Source of the DNA: Delphinapterus leucas
Lineage: Eukaryota; Chordata; Mammalia; Artiodactyla; Monodontidae
DNA length: 64,000 nucleotides
Assembly: GCF_002288925.2 (NCBI RefSeq)
Contig: NW_022098037.1
Location: 7,870,901 to 7,934,900, forward strand
Direction of reading: 5' to 3'
Under the pieces are notes generated by a model, which was not told where the DNA came from, did not search any database, and saw only the letters and a program-made list of their open reading frames with translations. This document shows, piece by piece, positions 36,723-47,749 of the stretch. Position numbers and translations under genes: made by a program. How positions within the stretch are numbered: position 1 is the stretch's first letter; each line of letters opens with the position of its first letter.

Positions 36723-36724
36723 TC

Positions 36725-36768
<44 letters not shown>

Positions 36769-36769
36769 G
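36723..36769. repeat. (TG)n microsatellite
   Basis: About 23 TG units with a single interruption (TT at about 36739). Confidence 0.95.
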
Positions 36770-36799
36770 TTGGGAGTAGGCTCTGGCCTTGAAGTCCCT

Positions 36800-38300
36800 G
36801 ATAAGGAGCATCTCTGTGCACCCGTGGAGCCCGCACCCTAGAAGGATACTGAGAACACGTTCTGGCCATCAACAAATTTCCCCCGCTCGCAGATACGGTT
36901 CGAAATGAGCTGGCGGACGCCGCTCTGGCACAGATGGGGAAACCGAGGGCCTTAGCGGTTGTTTAAGTTTACAACGCGAAATGGTGGTAGAGCCAGGATT
37001 ATGGGCCTTTGTAAAGTGTGGAAGGATAGAGTCTGAATTGGAAGGAATACAGCTTAATGTGAAGGAAAGTGCCCTTTAGATGCGTTGATATTGACGACCC
37101 GCCCCGTACGCCACGCACGCCCCGCCCCCCCCAGCCCCTATTCTGCTCAGGAGGGTGGATGCCTCCTAGCGGCCCGCACCCGGGGCGCACAGCTGGGGCA
37201 AACGGGTTGCGGAATGTGCCTGATAGCGGTATCCTGCCAGGTGGTCTGAGGCTTCCTCCTGTTGGAAAGCGGGTAATGCGACTCTGCTTTAGGCTTCATG
37301 GCCCCCTATACTTCCTGGAAGAGGAGACATATGTAATCTGGAGCCCTCTCATCTCCTTTCCTGGGGTGGGGGAGTGGCGGGGGGAGAGGCCAGAGGTGTA
37401 AATCCCACGGAGTTCACCCCGGTCCTTTGGGGTCAGCAGGCCATAGGCTACTGTAGGGGAGGGGGCCGTGTGGGTGGGAAGTTTACAGAACTGATCTCTG
37501 TCCTATGCTTCCTAAACACATCTGTTTTAAAGAAGAAACTGAGGCTGAGATGTGATTCACCTCGGGACCCGACACCACTGCCCTCACCACCACTATTGTT
37601 CCGACAGCACTCATAGCCACTCGCCCATACCAGAGGAGGTTCCCCGGTCACCCACACGATCTTTTAGAGAGAGACCCATCTCCACAAAGGGAAGTTCAAT
37701 GAGAAGCAATTATTGGGATAAGTCAAAACGAGCATCCCTGTACCCAGGTCTCTAACCCAAACTGCCTATTTCTAGTGGACAAATCAACCGGATGGTGACA
37801 CTCTGCTTTTTCCCGGCTGTGTACACGCCACCTGAGACGCGCCCCAGTCTCCTTCTTCTCCGTCCACCAGAGCGGTACAGTTTGCTCCGTTTGCTCCGTT
37901 TGCTCCGTCCGCTTTCTCCGCAGCGCCGCGTCCCAAGGAGCCCCGAAGCTGGACCAGGCTCTGGCCAGACAGGGCCAGGGCCGACGGCCCAGGAAGGGCG
38001 CCTGGGTGGGCGCCGTCCAAGCGGCCGAGCGACGGCTGCAAGCGCCTCCTCCTCCCTCGCGGCGCCAGCACGCGGCCCGGCCGGGCTCGGCTCCCAGTCG
38101 CCTGCCACCGGCCCGCCGGGCACACGCCTGGGGCGGGATGGAGGCTGAGCCAAGGCCGCCGAGATGCCTGCAGCAGCGCCGAACAACCAGCGAAGCTGCT
38201 CCGCCCCCACCCCCAAGCTCCATCACCTCCCCCCATCTCCTTTCTCAGATCCACCCTGGGAATACCCCAAAGAGCTCCTATCTTTATACACCCCCTTAGC
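36800..38300. other. CpG-rich upstream block with a 9-bp triplet repeat
   Basis: GC-rich, peaking at 37.9-38.17 kb. TTTGCTCCG is repeated three times at about 37880-37908. Long overlapping open frames on both strands (37723-38254 minus, up to 167 codons; 37792-38148 plus) are alternative readings of the same CpG-rich DNA with no recognisable domains. A promoter-like or CpG-island element 1.1-2.5 kb upstream of ASCL1 is possible. Confidence 0.4.
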
Positions 38301-38504
38301 CGGTCCGGAAATAATCCTTTTTTTGGGGGGGGGACGGGGCGCGGCGGTGATGCTACAGGCAGCTAGGTCATCCTGGAAGAGTATCCCGGCTATACACACC
38401 TGTCTCCCTACAGCTCTGGTTACCACCACCCCTCAAAGCGATCACCTCCCTTCTTCTTGGCCTCCTCCACACTTGTTCAGTTGTAGGGGGCATATCCTAG
38501 ATTT

Positions 38505-38640
38505 CACAACTGGATGGGACGATAGAGACCATCTAATCCAACCTTCTGTTGTTACAGACGAGCAAACTGAGGCTCAGAGTGGATGTCACTTACTAAGGGT
38601 CACGGAGCTAGTGAGAGGATGCACTGGGACCAGAACCTAA
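38505..38640 (-). repeat. MIR-related element
   Basis: 'atctaatccaaccttctgttgttacagacgagcaaactgaggctcagag' and 'agggtcacggagctagtgagag' fit reverse-complement MIR/MIR3, here within 800 bp of the ASCL1 start. Confidence 0.65.
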
Positions 38641-39017
38641 GTCTTAACAGTACTTTAACAGTCCCACGGAGTCCTCCCCATCTCTCTGAACTTCAGTAGC
38701 AAATTTCCTTCCGCTCCCAAGAGCATCGAAAACCCCCAAGAGAGTGACAGTGGGGTAGGAGAAGAAAACAGGGAAAAATGGAGCCTTACTGCCCCCAACT
38801 TCCACACCGCCCCGTGTCACATTTTCTGCCCAAACCCTTCCCTGTGATTTTCCCCAAGTTCTCAGGAGAATCCCGGGACACTTCACCCCAAACCTTTCCA
38901 CCCATACACCCCCAATTTCCAGAGCTATTGGCCCGTCGGCGACGCTGCCCTCCCCTCCCCACCCCCCCTTCTAGAACCACCCCCGGCTGCCGCCCGCCCT
39001 GAGCGCGCCGCCTGTTT

Positions 39018-39078
39018 ATTCAGCCGGGAGTCCGGCACGCGCCAGGCGCACGCACTGCAACAACAAACCCGGCTGAAT
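39018..39078. promoter_or_regulatory. ASCL1: Inverted repeat enclosing two HES class C boxes
   Basis: ATTCAGCCGGG (39018-39028) and its exact reverse complement CCCGGCTGAAT (39068-39078) face each other across 39 bp. Between them are CACGCG (39036-39041) and CACGCA (39049-39054). CACGCA/CACGCG are class C sites for HES-family repressors, and HES1 is known to repress human ASCL1 through a class C site near the promoter. The site and repeat are seen in sequence; use by HES1 here is inference. About 215-275 bp upstream of the start. Confidence 0.6.
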
Positions 39079-39293
39079 GGAGAGTTTGCAAGGAACGGGC
39101 TCGGGGGACGGGCGGGGGGAGGGAAGGGGAGGAGGGGGAGTTTAGGGAGGGGGTGGGAGGAGGAGGTAAGAGGAGGGGGGCGGGGGGGCTGCAGCCGCTC
39201 GCTGCAGCAGCGGGGAGTGGGGGGCGAGGCGGGGCCAGGGCTGCGCGTGGGGCTGGGTGTCCCATTGAAAAGGCGGCCGCACTCCAGCCGCCC
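39079..39293 (+). promoter_or_regulatory. ASCL1: ASCL1 proximal promoter, G-rich
   Basis: Long G-rich, CpG-rich stretch (39100-39240) and the weak TATA-like 'cccattgaaaaggcgg' at about 39261-39276, some 20-30 bp before the inferred start. No canonical TATA box. Part of the CpG island that covers the whole of ASCL1 exon 1. Confidence 0.6.
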
Positions 39294-40533
<1,240 letters not shown>

Positions 40534-40580
40534 GGGGCTCGGCCTGCTCAGGCCCTGGTGCGAATGGACTTCGGAAGCAG
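40534..40580 (+). other. ASCL1: ASCL1 3' UTR, exon 1 part, with splice donor
   Basis: 47 nt after the TGA, ending GAAGCAG|GTAGGT, a good donor. The ASCL1 stop codon is within about 50 nt of the last exon junction, which should spare it from nonsense-mediated decay. Confidence 0.85.
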
Positions 40581-40921
40581 GTAGGTTGCACTATGGAGGG
40601 AATGGGGGGAGATTTTCTTGCATTCATCCTTTTTCTTCTGTAGGAGGGGGACTGTCTCCACGGAGATGAGGGAGGGGGGTTGATTTAAAGGATTTGTTAA
40701 AGTCCGTCGATTTCAAATCCTGGTATGTTAGTTTCAGCCTTGGCTTCTGAGAGTGGCTTTGTCCAGGTCTCCAAAACTGGAGGGTAGAGCTGAGGCGGGG
40801 AACAGAGTACTAAGACCTGTCAAAAGAGGCGCTCTACCTGACAGATCTCTCTCCAAACCTCCTTTTGCTCCCACTACTGGCCTCCAAGTGCACACTAACC
40901 TCTCCCGTTTTTATGTTACAG
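40581..40921 (+). other. ASCL1: ASCL1 intron in the 3' UTR
   Basis: 341-bp intron, GTAGGT ... 'ctctcccgtttttatgttacag', matching the small 3' UTR intron of mammalian ASCL1. Confidence 0.85.
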
Positions 40922-42032
40922 GGCCACCGCGCAACCTGCATCTTTAGTGCTTTCTTGTCAGCGATGTTGAAAGGGAGAAAAAAGAAGAAAGAGGAAGAAG
41001 AGAAGAAGAAGAAAACAAACAAATCCAGGCAACCAACCCCTACGCCAACTAAGCGCCGCGTGCCTGAGAAGCAAGGCTCTCGCAAAACAGGAATGCGCTC
41101 AGAACAGTATCTGTGCACTCCAGTCATTCACGGAGATAGAAAGAGTGACTAGGACCCGAGTCAATGCACAAAATGCAGCTTGTGTGCAAAAACAGCGGGC
41201 TCCTGGCGGAAGGGAGCAGCACACGCCCTGTAGAAACTCCCACCCACCACTAACAGGCAGAGCTGACCTCCCCGCCCCCTCTGAAAGCGCAGTTCTTAGC
41301 CCTCTAGAAATGGGTTGGTGTCTTTCGTCTCTGTATCCTCCATCCCGATAAGCTGTGGACATTTGTCTGCAGTGAAAGTATGCTCTTTGAAACCCCAATC
41401 CTCTGCAGGGGGGGGGCTCCCTCCCCAAGCTCCACTCCCTCACACCATCTTTTCTACTTTTTTCATCATAGAATGCTTCCAATCTTTTGTGAATTTTTTT
41501 TATTATAAGAAAAATCTATTTGTATCTATCCTAACCAGTTTGGGGATATATTAAGATATTTTTGTACATAAGAGAGAGAGAAAAAATTTATAGAGTTTTG
41601 TACAAATGGTTTAAAATGTGTATATCTTGATACTTTAACATGTAATGCTATTACCTCTGCATATTTTAGATGTGTAGTTCACCTTACAACTGCCATTTTC
41701 CCTATGTGGTTTTGTAAAGAACTGTCCTCATAGGTGAGATCAAAAGGCCACCAGATGTACTTCAGCACCAATGTGTCTTACTTTATAGAAACTTTGTTAA
41801 TGTATTAATGACGCTATTAAATACTGTTCAAGAAGAACAAAGTTTATGCAGCTACTGTCCAAACGCAAAGCGGCAGCCAGTTGGCTTTGATGGGTTGCCT
41901 TTTGGGAAATTTCTATCACTGCCTTTTTTTTTTTTTCTTACTGTTTTATTACAAACTTACAAAAAAAAAAACCCCATGTATAACCCTGTTTTATACAAAC
42001 TAGTTTCATAATAAAACTTTTTCTTTTTTTAC
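40922..42032 (+). other. ASCL1: ASCL1 3' UTR, exon 2
   Basis: Begins GGCCACCGCGCAACCTGCAT and continues through GA-rich then AU-rich sequence closely resembling the human 3' UTR. A canonical Pumilio element UGUACAUA is at 41563-41570, and T- and A-rich tracts follow (41926-41960). It ends shortly after the poly(A) signal; the exact cleavage site is not visible. Confidence 0.85.
42010..42015 (+). terminator. ASCL1: ASCL1 polyadenylation signal AATAAA
   Basis: AATAAAAC followed by a T-rich downstream element (42018-42030). This is the only canonical signal at the end of the recognisable 3' UTR. Confidence 0.85.
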
Positions 42033-42211
42033 AAATGAAAATGATCAGCTGCCCCTGAGTCTTCTTTGATGCCACTGCCCCTGCCCAAGTTATTACGAAA
42101 ATGCCAAAGGGAAAGACGGGGGAGAAGAAGGCGGTAAGAAACATGCTAAGTGGCAGAAATGACAAAGATAAGTGCTATGACCAGTCCTATCCGAGATGAT
42201 TCTATGATGAA

Positions 42212-42214
<3 letters not shown>

Positions 42215-42253
<39 letters not shown>
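42215..42253. repeat. (AT)n/(AC)n microsatellite
   Basis: About 15 AT units continuing into (AC)4, 200 bp beyond the ASCL1 poly(A) signal. Confidence 0.95.
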
Positions 42254-42299
42254 TATATGGTTTTTCTCCACGTTCGTGTTGCAAATGTACACAGACACC

Positions 42300-43019
42300 T
42301 AGAGGATGGGTGGTGATTAATGGCTACATCGCCTTTTGATAACATGACTTTACACTGAAAAGATACCTCCAAAAGTGAACTGGAAAGAGAAGGTCCTCAG
42401 CCCAGTTTCTAACCCTTACCCCCATTCCGAGTTTCTCATCGTGAAACTGTGGAAGGGCTGGATGAGATAACGAACACTAGGGGTGAGAGAAAGGGTGGTG
42501 GTGCCTGAGGCTGGGCCTGGGGGAGGTAGCCCTGTCCACGCTCCCAGTGGTAGGTGTGTTCTTCCTTCACTGCCAGGCATGCATTTTCCACTCCTCTTCC
42601 CCACAGCACACACTTTCCACATTGGTTTTAAGTGAAGGGCACGTATGATGTAAATTTCTTACCGGAGTTAGATTTAAATAAAAGCCTTAGAAATGTGTGG
42701 TCGCTTTGAGACACTGGCCTATCTAAGCTTGTGACTCTATCCGAATGGCGTGAGCTGCGTGTAAAAGTACCCAATTACCAAGATTCAAAAAGAAATTGGT
42801 GGGTTTTTGGCTGGCTTGCTTCTTGTCAGTTAGCAAGGACGTGATCAGAATCCTACGCCGCCTCTCGCCGGCTCCGCGCTCGCCGCTTGCATTGCTTGCA
42901 GATTCAGTGAGCGTGTCTCCAGCCAAGCGGAAAGCCGAGCGCAAAATGCATCTTACAAAACCCAACAAAGAGCAGGGAGCCAGCACGTCTTCCAGAGTTA
43001 AAAATCTAGTCTGTGTTGG
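42300..43019. other. Downstream flank of ASCL1
   Basis: No recognisable repeats. A CpG-containing segment 'ctacgccgcctctcgccggctccgcgctcgccgc' lies at 42853-42890. No gene or RNA seen. Confidence 0.4.
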
Positions 43020-43310
43020 TACATCTATACCATTTAGTGGCACAGAATAATCATTTTTTAAAGCCGCGATGCGCGGAGCACGCCACAGCGTCTGATGTCA
43101 TTTTGCTAAATGACCCTCTATAGAATGCACATTGAGGCTTCAGTCCCTTTCAAAGAGATGAGCGTAATTAAGGCGAAAAAAAAAATCAGTAAATTCCTCA
43201 TCGCCATAAATAATCGGACTTTCTGCCAGCAGTGGGCCAATTTAGAGCTTACTTGAGGGAAGTAATGCTTTTGTGATGCCTGCTTTATTTTTTATCTTCT
43301 CATTTGGAGG
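43020..43310. promoter_or_regulatory. Candidate conserved element about 3 kb downstream of ASCL1
   Basis: Repeat-free block with retained CpGs in AT-rich surroundings and homeodomain/HOX-type cores: 'aataatcatttttt' (43046), 'gatgtcattttgctaaatgacc', TAATTA (43165-43170), 'ccataaataatcgg' (about 43204), 'gccaatttagagc'. It looks like a vertebrate conserved non-coding element. No alignment was possible. Confidence 0.4.
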
Positions 43311-43669
43311 ACCAGAGCTGGGTCCCCCTCTCCCGCCACCCACCCCCGCCATGCATTTCTTATTCTTTTAATTTAGCTCCTTTGCAAGTTTCCAGATAAG
43401 GTACGCAAAGAAAGTGTAGCAAGTCATTTATGGCTATGAATATAGCATTAGGATAATGTTTCAGTCCCCACAAAGGGGATGTTTCCCCCCTTCTCCTTGT
43501 GAAGACAGGTGTTCTTTTACTCACTTGTGAATGGGAGATATCCAGTCTCGTTAAACTCGGGGCAAAGTTAGCCGTTGTTTGCCACAATGCGGAGGCAAAC
43601 TCTAAAAATTCACAAACACACACACAATTTTGCCGAAGCTAGGAAAGGGCAAAGCGGGGATTGGGCAAA

Positions 43670-43870
43670 ATCTCATTACATCTGCTCTAATCGCTTAGCA
43701 ACACAAAGCCGGGGCTTGTGCGGCGAAGGGAAGCCATTCAGGGCGCTCTGACAGGCCGCATTCAGCCAGCATTAGTCAGCTCCATAAATCACCGCAGCCC
43801 ATTGGCTGCGCGGCGGGCTTTGGAGCGGCCCTGGGCTGTCAGCGAAATACAAAACGTAGACCCCAGCGGC
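43670..43870. promoter_or_regulatory. Candidate conserved element with RFX-, HOX- and CCAAT-like sites
   Basis: 'cattacatctgctctaatcgc', an RFX-like half-site CTTAGCAAC (43694-43702), 'cattagtcagctccataaatcacc' (about 43769-43792) and an inverted CCAAT 'cccattggctgcgcgg' (about 43798). CpG-rich without any repeat. Could be an enhancer or a promoter of an unknown RNA. Confidence 0.4.
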
Positions 43871-44369
43871 TAGCAGTCGCGGCCTCTCCCCCGTCTTAGC
43901 CCCAACTCCCGCTTTCTTTTCTGGGGGGAGGAGGGTGCTGGGGAAGAAAACTGCCTTGACGTTATTGACTGAGAAATCTTACCTATTCAAAAAAAAATGG
44001 CCTGGAGACCACCGAATTCAGACTGGAGCCGCCTGAAATTGACCAGGAGGAGCGGGGAGTGCCAGAGAGAAAGAAAAAAATAGACCCGCCGCTGGCTGCA
44101 AAACTGTTGAATGCGAGTATTATCAGAGGCTGTGCTGGAGCTACTGGGACACACGTCTCACCTCCCTGACTCTGCCTTTCACATTGTTAAATTGGGAGTA
44201 GGGGGTTATGCATGGAGAAATATCTATGTCAAGTTCATATCAGACGGGCCCACCGAAGAAGGAAGACACCGGCCCGCCCTCTGCCTAGAGCGTCAAAGGG
44301 CTAGGACTGAGGCTAGTAAGAAAGAGAGAGTAGAGCATGCATTTACACTTCGCTGTTCTTGCAGGGCTT

Positions 44370-45010
44370 GGGATGTTAGAGCAGGGAATCGACATCCCCT
44401 TCCTTCTAAGCTTCAGTATTCTTGTTTATAACATGAGGCTGATGGTACCCACAGCAGCAACAGGAGGCTATATGAAGGACTTAGCACAGGGCCTTGTAGG
44501 GGAGCTTACAAGTTATTTGTAACTATGAGCACTTGGTGGTGTTATTCTAGTCTCTCATCTTCATGGGGACTGGTTAGTTGATGCATCTAAATCAGCCTAG
44601 ATTTGAGGCTTACCCACAAACCACATAAAAAGAAGTCTGGGAGTAGATGTGGAGTCAAGGTAGGCTTCTCGGGGAAGTCCAGGTCACCTTACCTCAAACA
44701 TCACCTCCTCTGAGAAGCCTTCCTTGATCATCCTATCTAAAGCAGCTTTCCCCTGGCCACAGTCACTCTTTATCCATTATGCTGTTTCTCCTTCCTGGCA
44801 TCTAGTACTACCCAAACAAAACAAGACAAAAAACCCAACAAACAAACAAAAAAATACCTGTTTGTTTATACAATTGCCCCCTCCTAGAAGGTACACTTCA
44901 TGAGGACAGGGACCTTACTTGTCTTGTTCACTGGAATCTCTCCAGCTCCTGCCCTGCTCTGCATCTCAGGAAGCTGATTTTGTGGACCTGTTCACTAGGT
45001 CTCTCTTGTC
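44370..45010 (+). repeat. MIR then L2 3' end
   Basis: 44370-44525 MIR ('cttcagtattcttgtttataacatgaggctgatgg'). 44680-45010 L2 3' end ('acatcacctcctctgagaagccttccttgatcatcc', 'aggtacacttcatgaggacagggaccttacttgtcttgttcactgg'). Confidence 0.75.
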
Positions 45011-45033
45011 CTCTGGCTTCCTGCTGGGTTTGG

Positions 45034-45047
45034 CCACTAGGAGGCAC
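45034..45047 (+). promoter_or_regulatory. CTCF-like motif downstream of ASCL1
   Basis: CCACTAGGAGGCAC matches the CTCF core consensus CCASYAGRKGGCRS at 13 of 14 positions. It lies 3 kb beyond the ASCL1 poly(A) site in the same orientation as the motif at 30267. Binding is inference. Confidence 0.55.
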
Positions 45048-45059
45048 CACTAGGAATTT

Positions 45060-46200
45060 GTGAGGTAGGAGTGGGGGTAGGTCAGGACACTTTTATCCCT
45101 GCTTCTCCCTGCAAAGCTCCTCAGTTGCTTTGGCGGTGGCTCTTGGTCTCAGGACAGCTCTTGTCAGGAGGCTTCTCTCCCATCGCAACAGCTCTTGCTG
45201 AGGTAATAGCTTCCTCTTCTGTCCCCTGCAAGCCAGAGATGGTAAGGCTCCCCCTCGTTCCTAGTCTCTGGGTGCTGCAACCTTTTGATTCCTTTAGTTC
45301 CACCCACCTCCGTCTCTCCATTAAACTCTTTTCATTTGCCCTTTCAAGTGTGCTACCGGCTCCTGCTGACCCTGGCCGATACCCAGGTTATTCTCCCACA
45401 GGACCTCAGGGATATACTCGTTTTGTGTAAGATTTTCAGGGACTCATAGAAACTTCGTAGGGCAGAGGTGAACTTAGCTCTGGAAGGTCACTTTACCTTT
45501 TGGCGCTGGGAATGACTTACTTGAAAGTTTGTAAAAGAAGTCAGTTTCACTTCTGGAAAATGCCTTCCCTTGCATAGCTCACCAGATGAATAGAAAATGA
45601 AAGGGCTTTAGAGCTGTCCCTGACTATATCAGCACAAGGGATACCACTTCTCATGAGCTTTCTGAACCAGGTAGAGAGATGGTGCTGGGAACTTTCCACC
45701 AAGATAAACAAAGACCATGCTGCTGTTGGGCAGCCATTCATGCTTTCATTCACCCATTCATTCCCTCATCCATTTACGCACTCATTTAAAAAGGGAGGGA
45801 CACATGATTAAGTTTTGTCAACATTTCTAGGACTTGTCTTATTTTATATCTTCTAGAGCGAGCTCTCCGAGCTTGTTTTACGGCAACCTCTTTTTAAAAC
45901 ACTATGGATGCTTCTCTGATGTACTAAATGCCCTCAACGCTGTTTCCCTTTTCCTATTGTTGAGAAGTCTCTGAACTTTTTTCTCCCTCTCTCCACTCCT
46001 GGACCAAGAAATGATTTGTTTTCGGATTTCCTCAGAAACTCCCGGTTATCCGGACTCAAAGGTAAGGAGGGAAGTGGATTCGCTGACACTAACGTTCTTT
46101 TTCCCACTGCGAATGCCAAGGGCTGGGCTACAGCGCAGGTTGAAGTTATATTCCTACTTCCTTTGTATGCAAGATTAGGTTGTTACAAAAGAGGGTGTGT
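45060..46200. other. Intergenic DNA, no recognised feature
   Basis: Nothing identified apart from a small run of 'attcattcaccattcattccctcatccat' type units at about 45737-45790. Open frames are short and lack motifs. Confidence 0.45.
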
Positions 46201-46204
46201 AGGT

Positions 46205-46360
46205 TAATGGCAGGAAGCAAGTTGCAGCGCAGAGCGCGGGCCCGAGCGCGTGTCAGGCTTAATGATTTATTCAGGCAGCAGCGCATCCGGGCATTGATTG
46301 GCTGCAGGCATGCGTCCGCTGTCAGCTGCGCGCGCCTGGGCCTCGCCCGGCTACCTGACG
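46205..46360. other. CpG-rich block before the GA tract
   Basis: 'gcgcagagcgcgggcccgagcgcg', 'cttaatgatttattcaggcagcagcgc', 'gcattgattggctgcagg', 'gctgtcagctgcgcgcgc'. Homeodomain-type and E-box (CAGCTG) cores with high CpG, repeat-free. Possible regulatory element. Confidence 0.35.
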
Positions 46361-46368
46361 GCAGGGAT

Positions 46369-46735
46369 GGGGGGGGGGGGGGGGGGGAGGGGAGAGAAAG
46401 CTTGGTCCCCCGCTTGGAGGGGAGAGGTGGGGAAAAGGAAGAGGACGGAGGTGAGAGAGAAAGAGAGAGAGAGACAGGTGGAGGAAGGGAGAGAGGGAGA
46501 AGGGATGGAGAGAAAAAGGAGAGCGAGAGAAAGAGATTGGAAGAGAGGGAGAGGGAGAGAAGGGAGGGGGGAGAAGAGAGGAGGAGGAGGGAAAAAACGA
46601 GGAAAGGTGGGGGAGGGGAGGAGAGAGGGAGGGATGGAGAGATAAAGACGAGGAGAAAAACAAGAGGGAGATAGAGACAAAGCAGGAGAGGAGAGAAGAA
46701 TGAATGAAAGAAGAGAGAGAGGTTGGAGAGGGGAG
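46369..46735 (+). repeat. GA-rich (polypurine) tract with G19 run
   Basis: A G19 run at 46369-46387 is followed by about 330 bp of almost pure purine (GAGA, GGA, GAAA units) on the plus strand, broken by only a few pyrimidines and by 'cttggtcccccgctt' at 46401-46415. It generates long spurious open frames in several phases (46180-46674 plus; 46351-47118 minus). Confidence 0.9.
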
Positions 46736-47243
46736 CGGGACGCGCTCCCAGAACGTCCCACGTGCGCCCCCCTCCAGGCAGCCTGCAGGCGGCCGCTCAC
46801 AAAGCCGCCTTTGATGCGCTGGCGACCAGGGCTATTTTGGGGACGAGATGGGGGGAAAGGCGCCAACCCGCACTCCTTGAAGGGAGTCACTTTCTGCACA
46901 GTACGTTGGAGAGGACTGGGCCCTGGGTCCGGGCTGTCCGGGCAGGAAGTGGATGCAGGGGACAAAAGCTTGGCACCTGCCAAAAGCGAGAGCACTTGGA
47001 GAGCACCTCGCGCCCAACCCACTCCCTGCTCCCCTGCAGGCAGGGAAGCTGCACCGCCGCTGGGGCCTGCCCAGCACCACCGCCTCTGGGCTCCTAAATC
47101 CTTTCCTGGGCGCAGCACTTCTGCCTGCCTTTCTTTGGGTCTCTAACGATCATCCGAGTCACCTTCTCCCTCTCCTTTCTTCACTTATTTGCTCTTTGCC
47201 GTCGTTATTTACAATAATAACAATAAAAGACAGCACCACCCAA

Positions 47244-47428
47244 ACACTTGTAGACTGGAACCTTCTCCAGCCAGTGGGCCCTTTGGAAGGAGGGAGTGCA
47301 GTGGACACTCGTAGACTGGAACCTTCTCCAGCCAGTGGGCCCTTTGGAAGGAGGGAGTGCAGTGGACACTCGTAGACTGGAACCTTACTCCAGCCACTGG
47401 GCTGTTTGGAAGGAGGGAGTGCAGTGGG
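47244..47428. repeat. 61-bp minisatellite, three copies
   Basis: The unit 'agactggaaccttctccagc...ggagggagtgcagtgg' starts at 47252, 47313 and 47374, exactly 61 bp apart. Copies 1 and 2 are nearly identical; copy 3 has several substitutions and one inserted base. Confidence 0.95.
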
Positions 47429-47749
47429 GAGACAGAGCAGAAGAAAGCTATTGGGAGGGGAAGGGAGTGTGGCATTTGAAGAGCAAACGGGAGAACCAGC
47501 AGCTGTGTGCACTTTCATGGATGAAGTTGTAGAGCCTAGAAATTCAGCAGTCAGAGGGTGACTGCCTGTGTTGGGGGGAGCTGGAAATTCTATCAGTAAC
47601 CACCCCTCTGCCCAAGATCGGGACAGAAGTAAACCTGCCCCCCCCGCCCAGCCCTCCCTTCCCACCCCCAGGACACACAGCCCTCGGCCTCCCCCAGCTC
47701 TGCTCTTGTACCAGGAAAAACAGTCTGCGTCCATTGTCCAGGTGCCAGC

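Noticed and set aside
37723..38254. Three overlapping minus-strand frames of 154-167 codons
   Set aside because: All read the same CpG-rich DNA in different phases, with no recognisable family and no splice or codon signal. Typical of stop-codon scarcity in GC-rich sequence.
46180..47118. Long open frames on both strands (up to 255 codons) over the GA-rich tract
   Set aside because: The frames translate a low-complexity purine or pyrimidine run (repeated E/R/K/G or S/L/P/F). No domain, no start context, and many phases open at once. Composition artefact.
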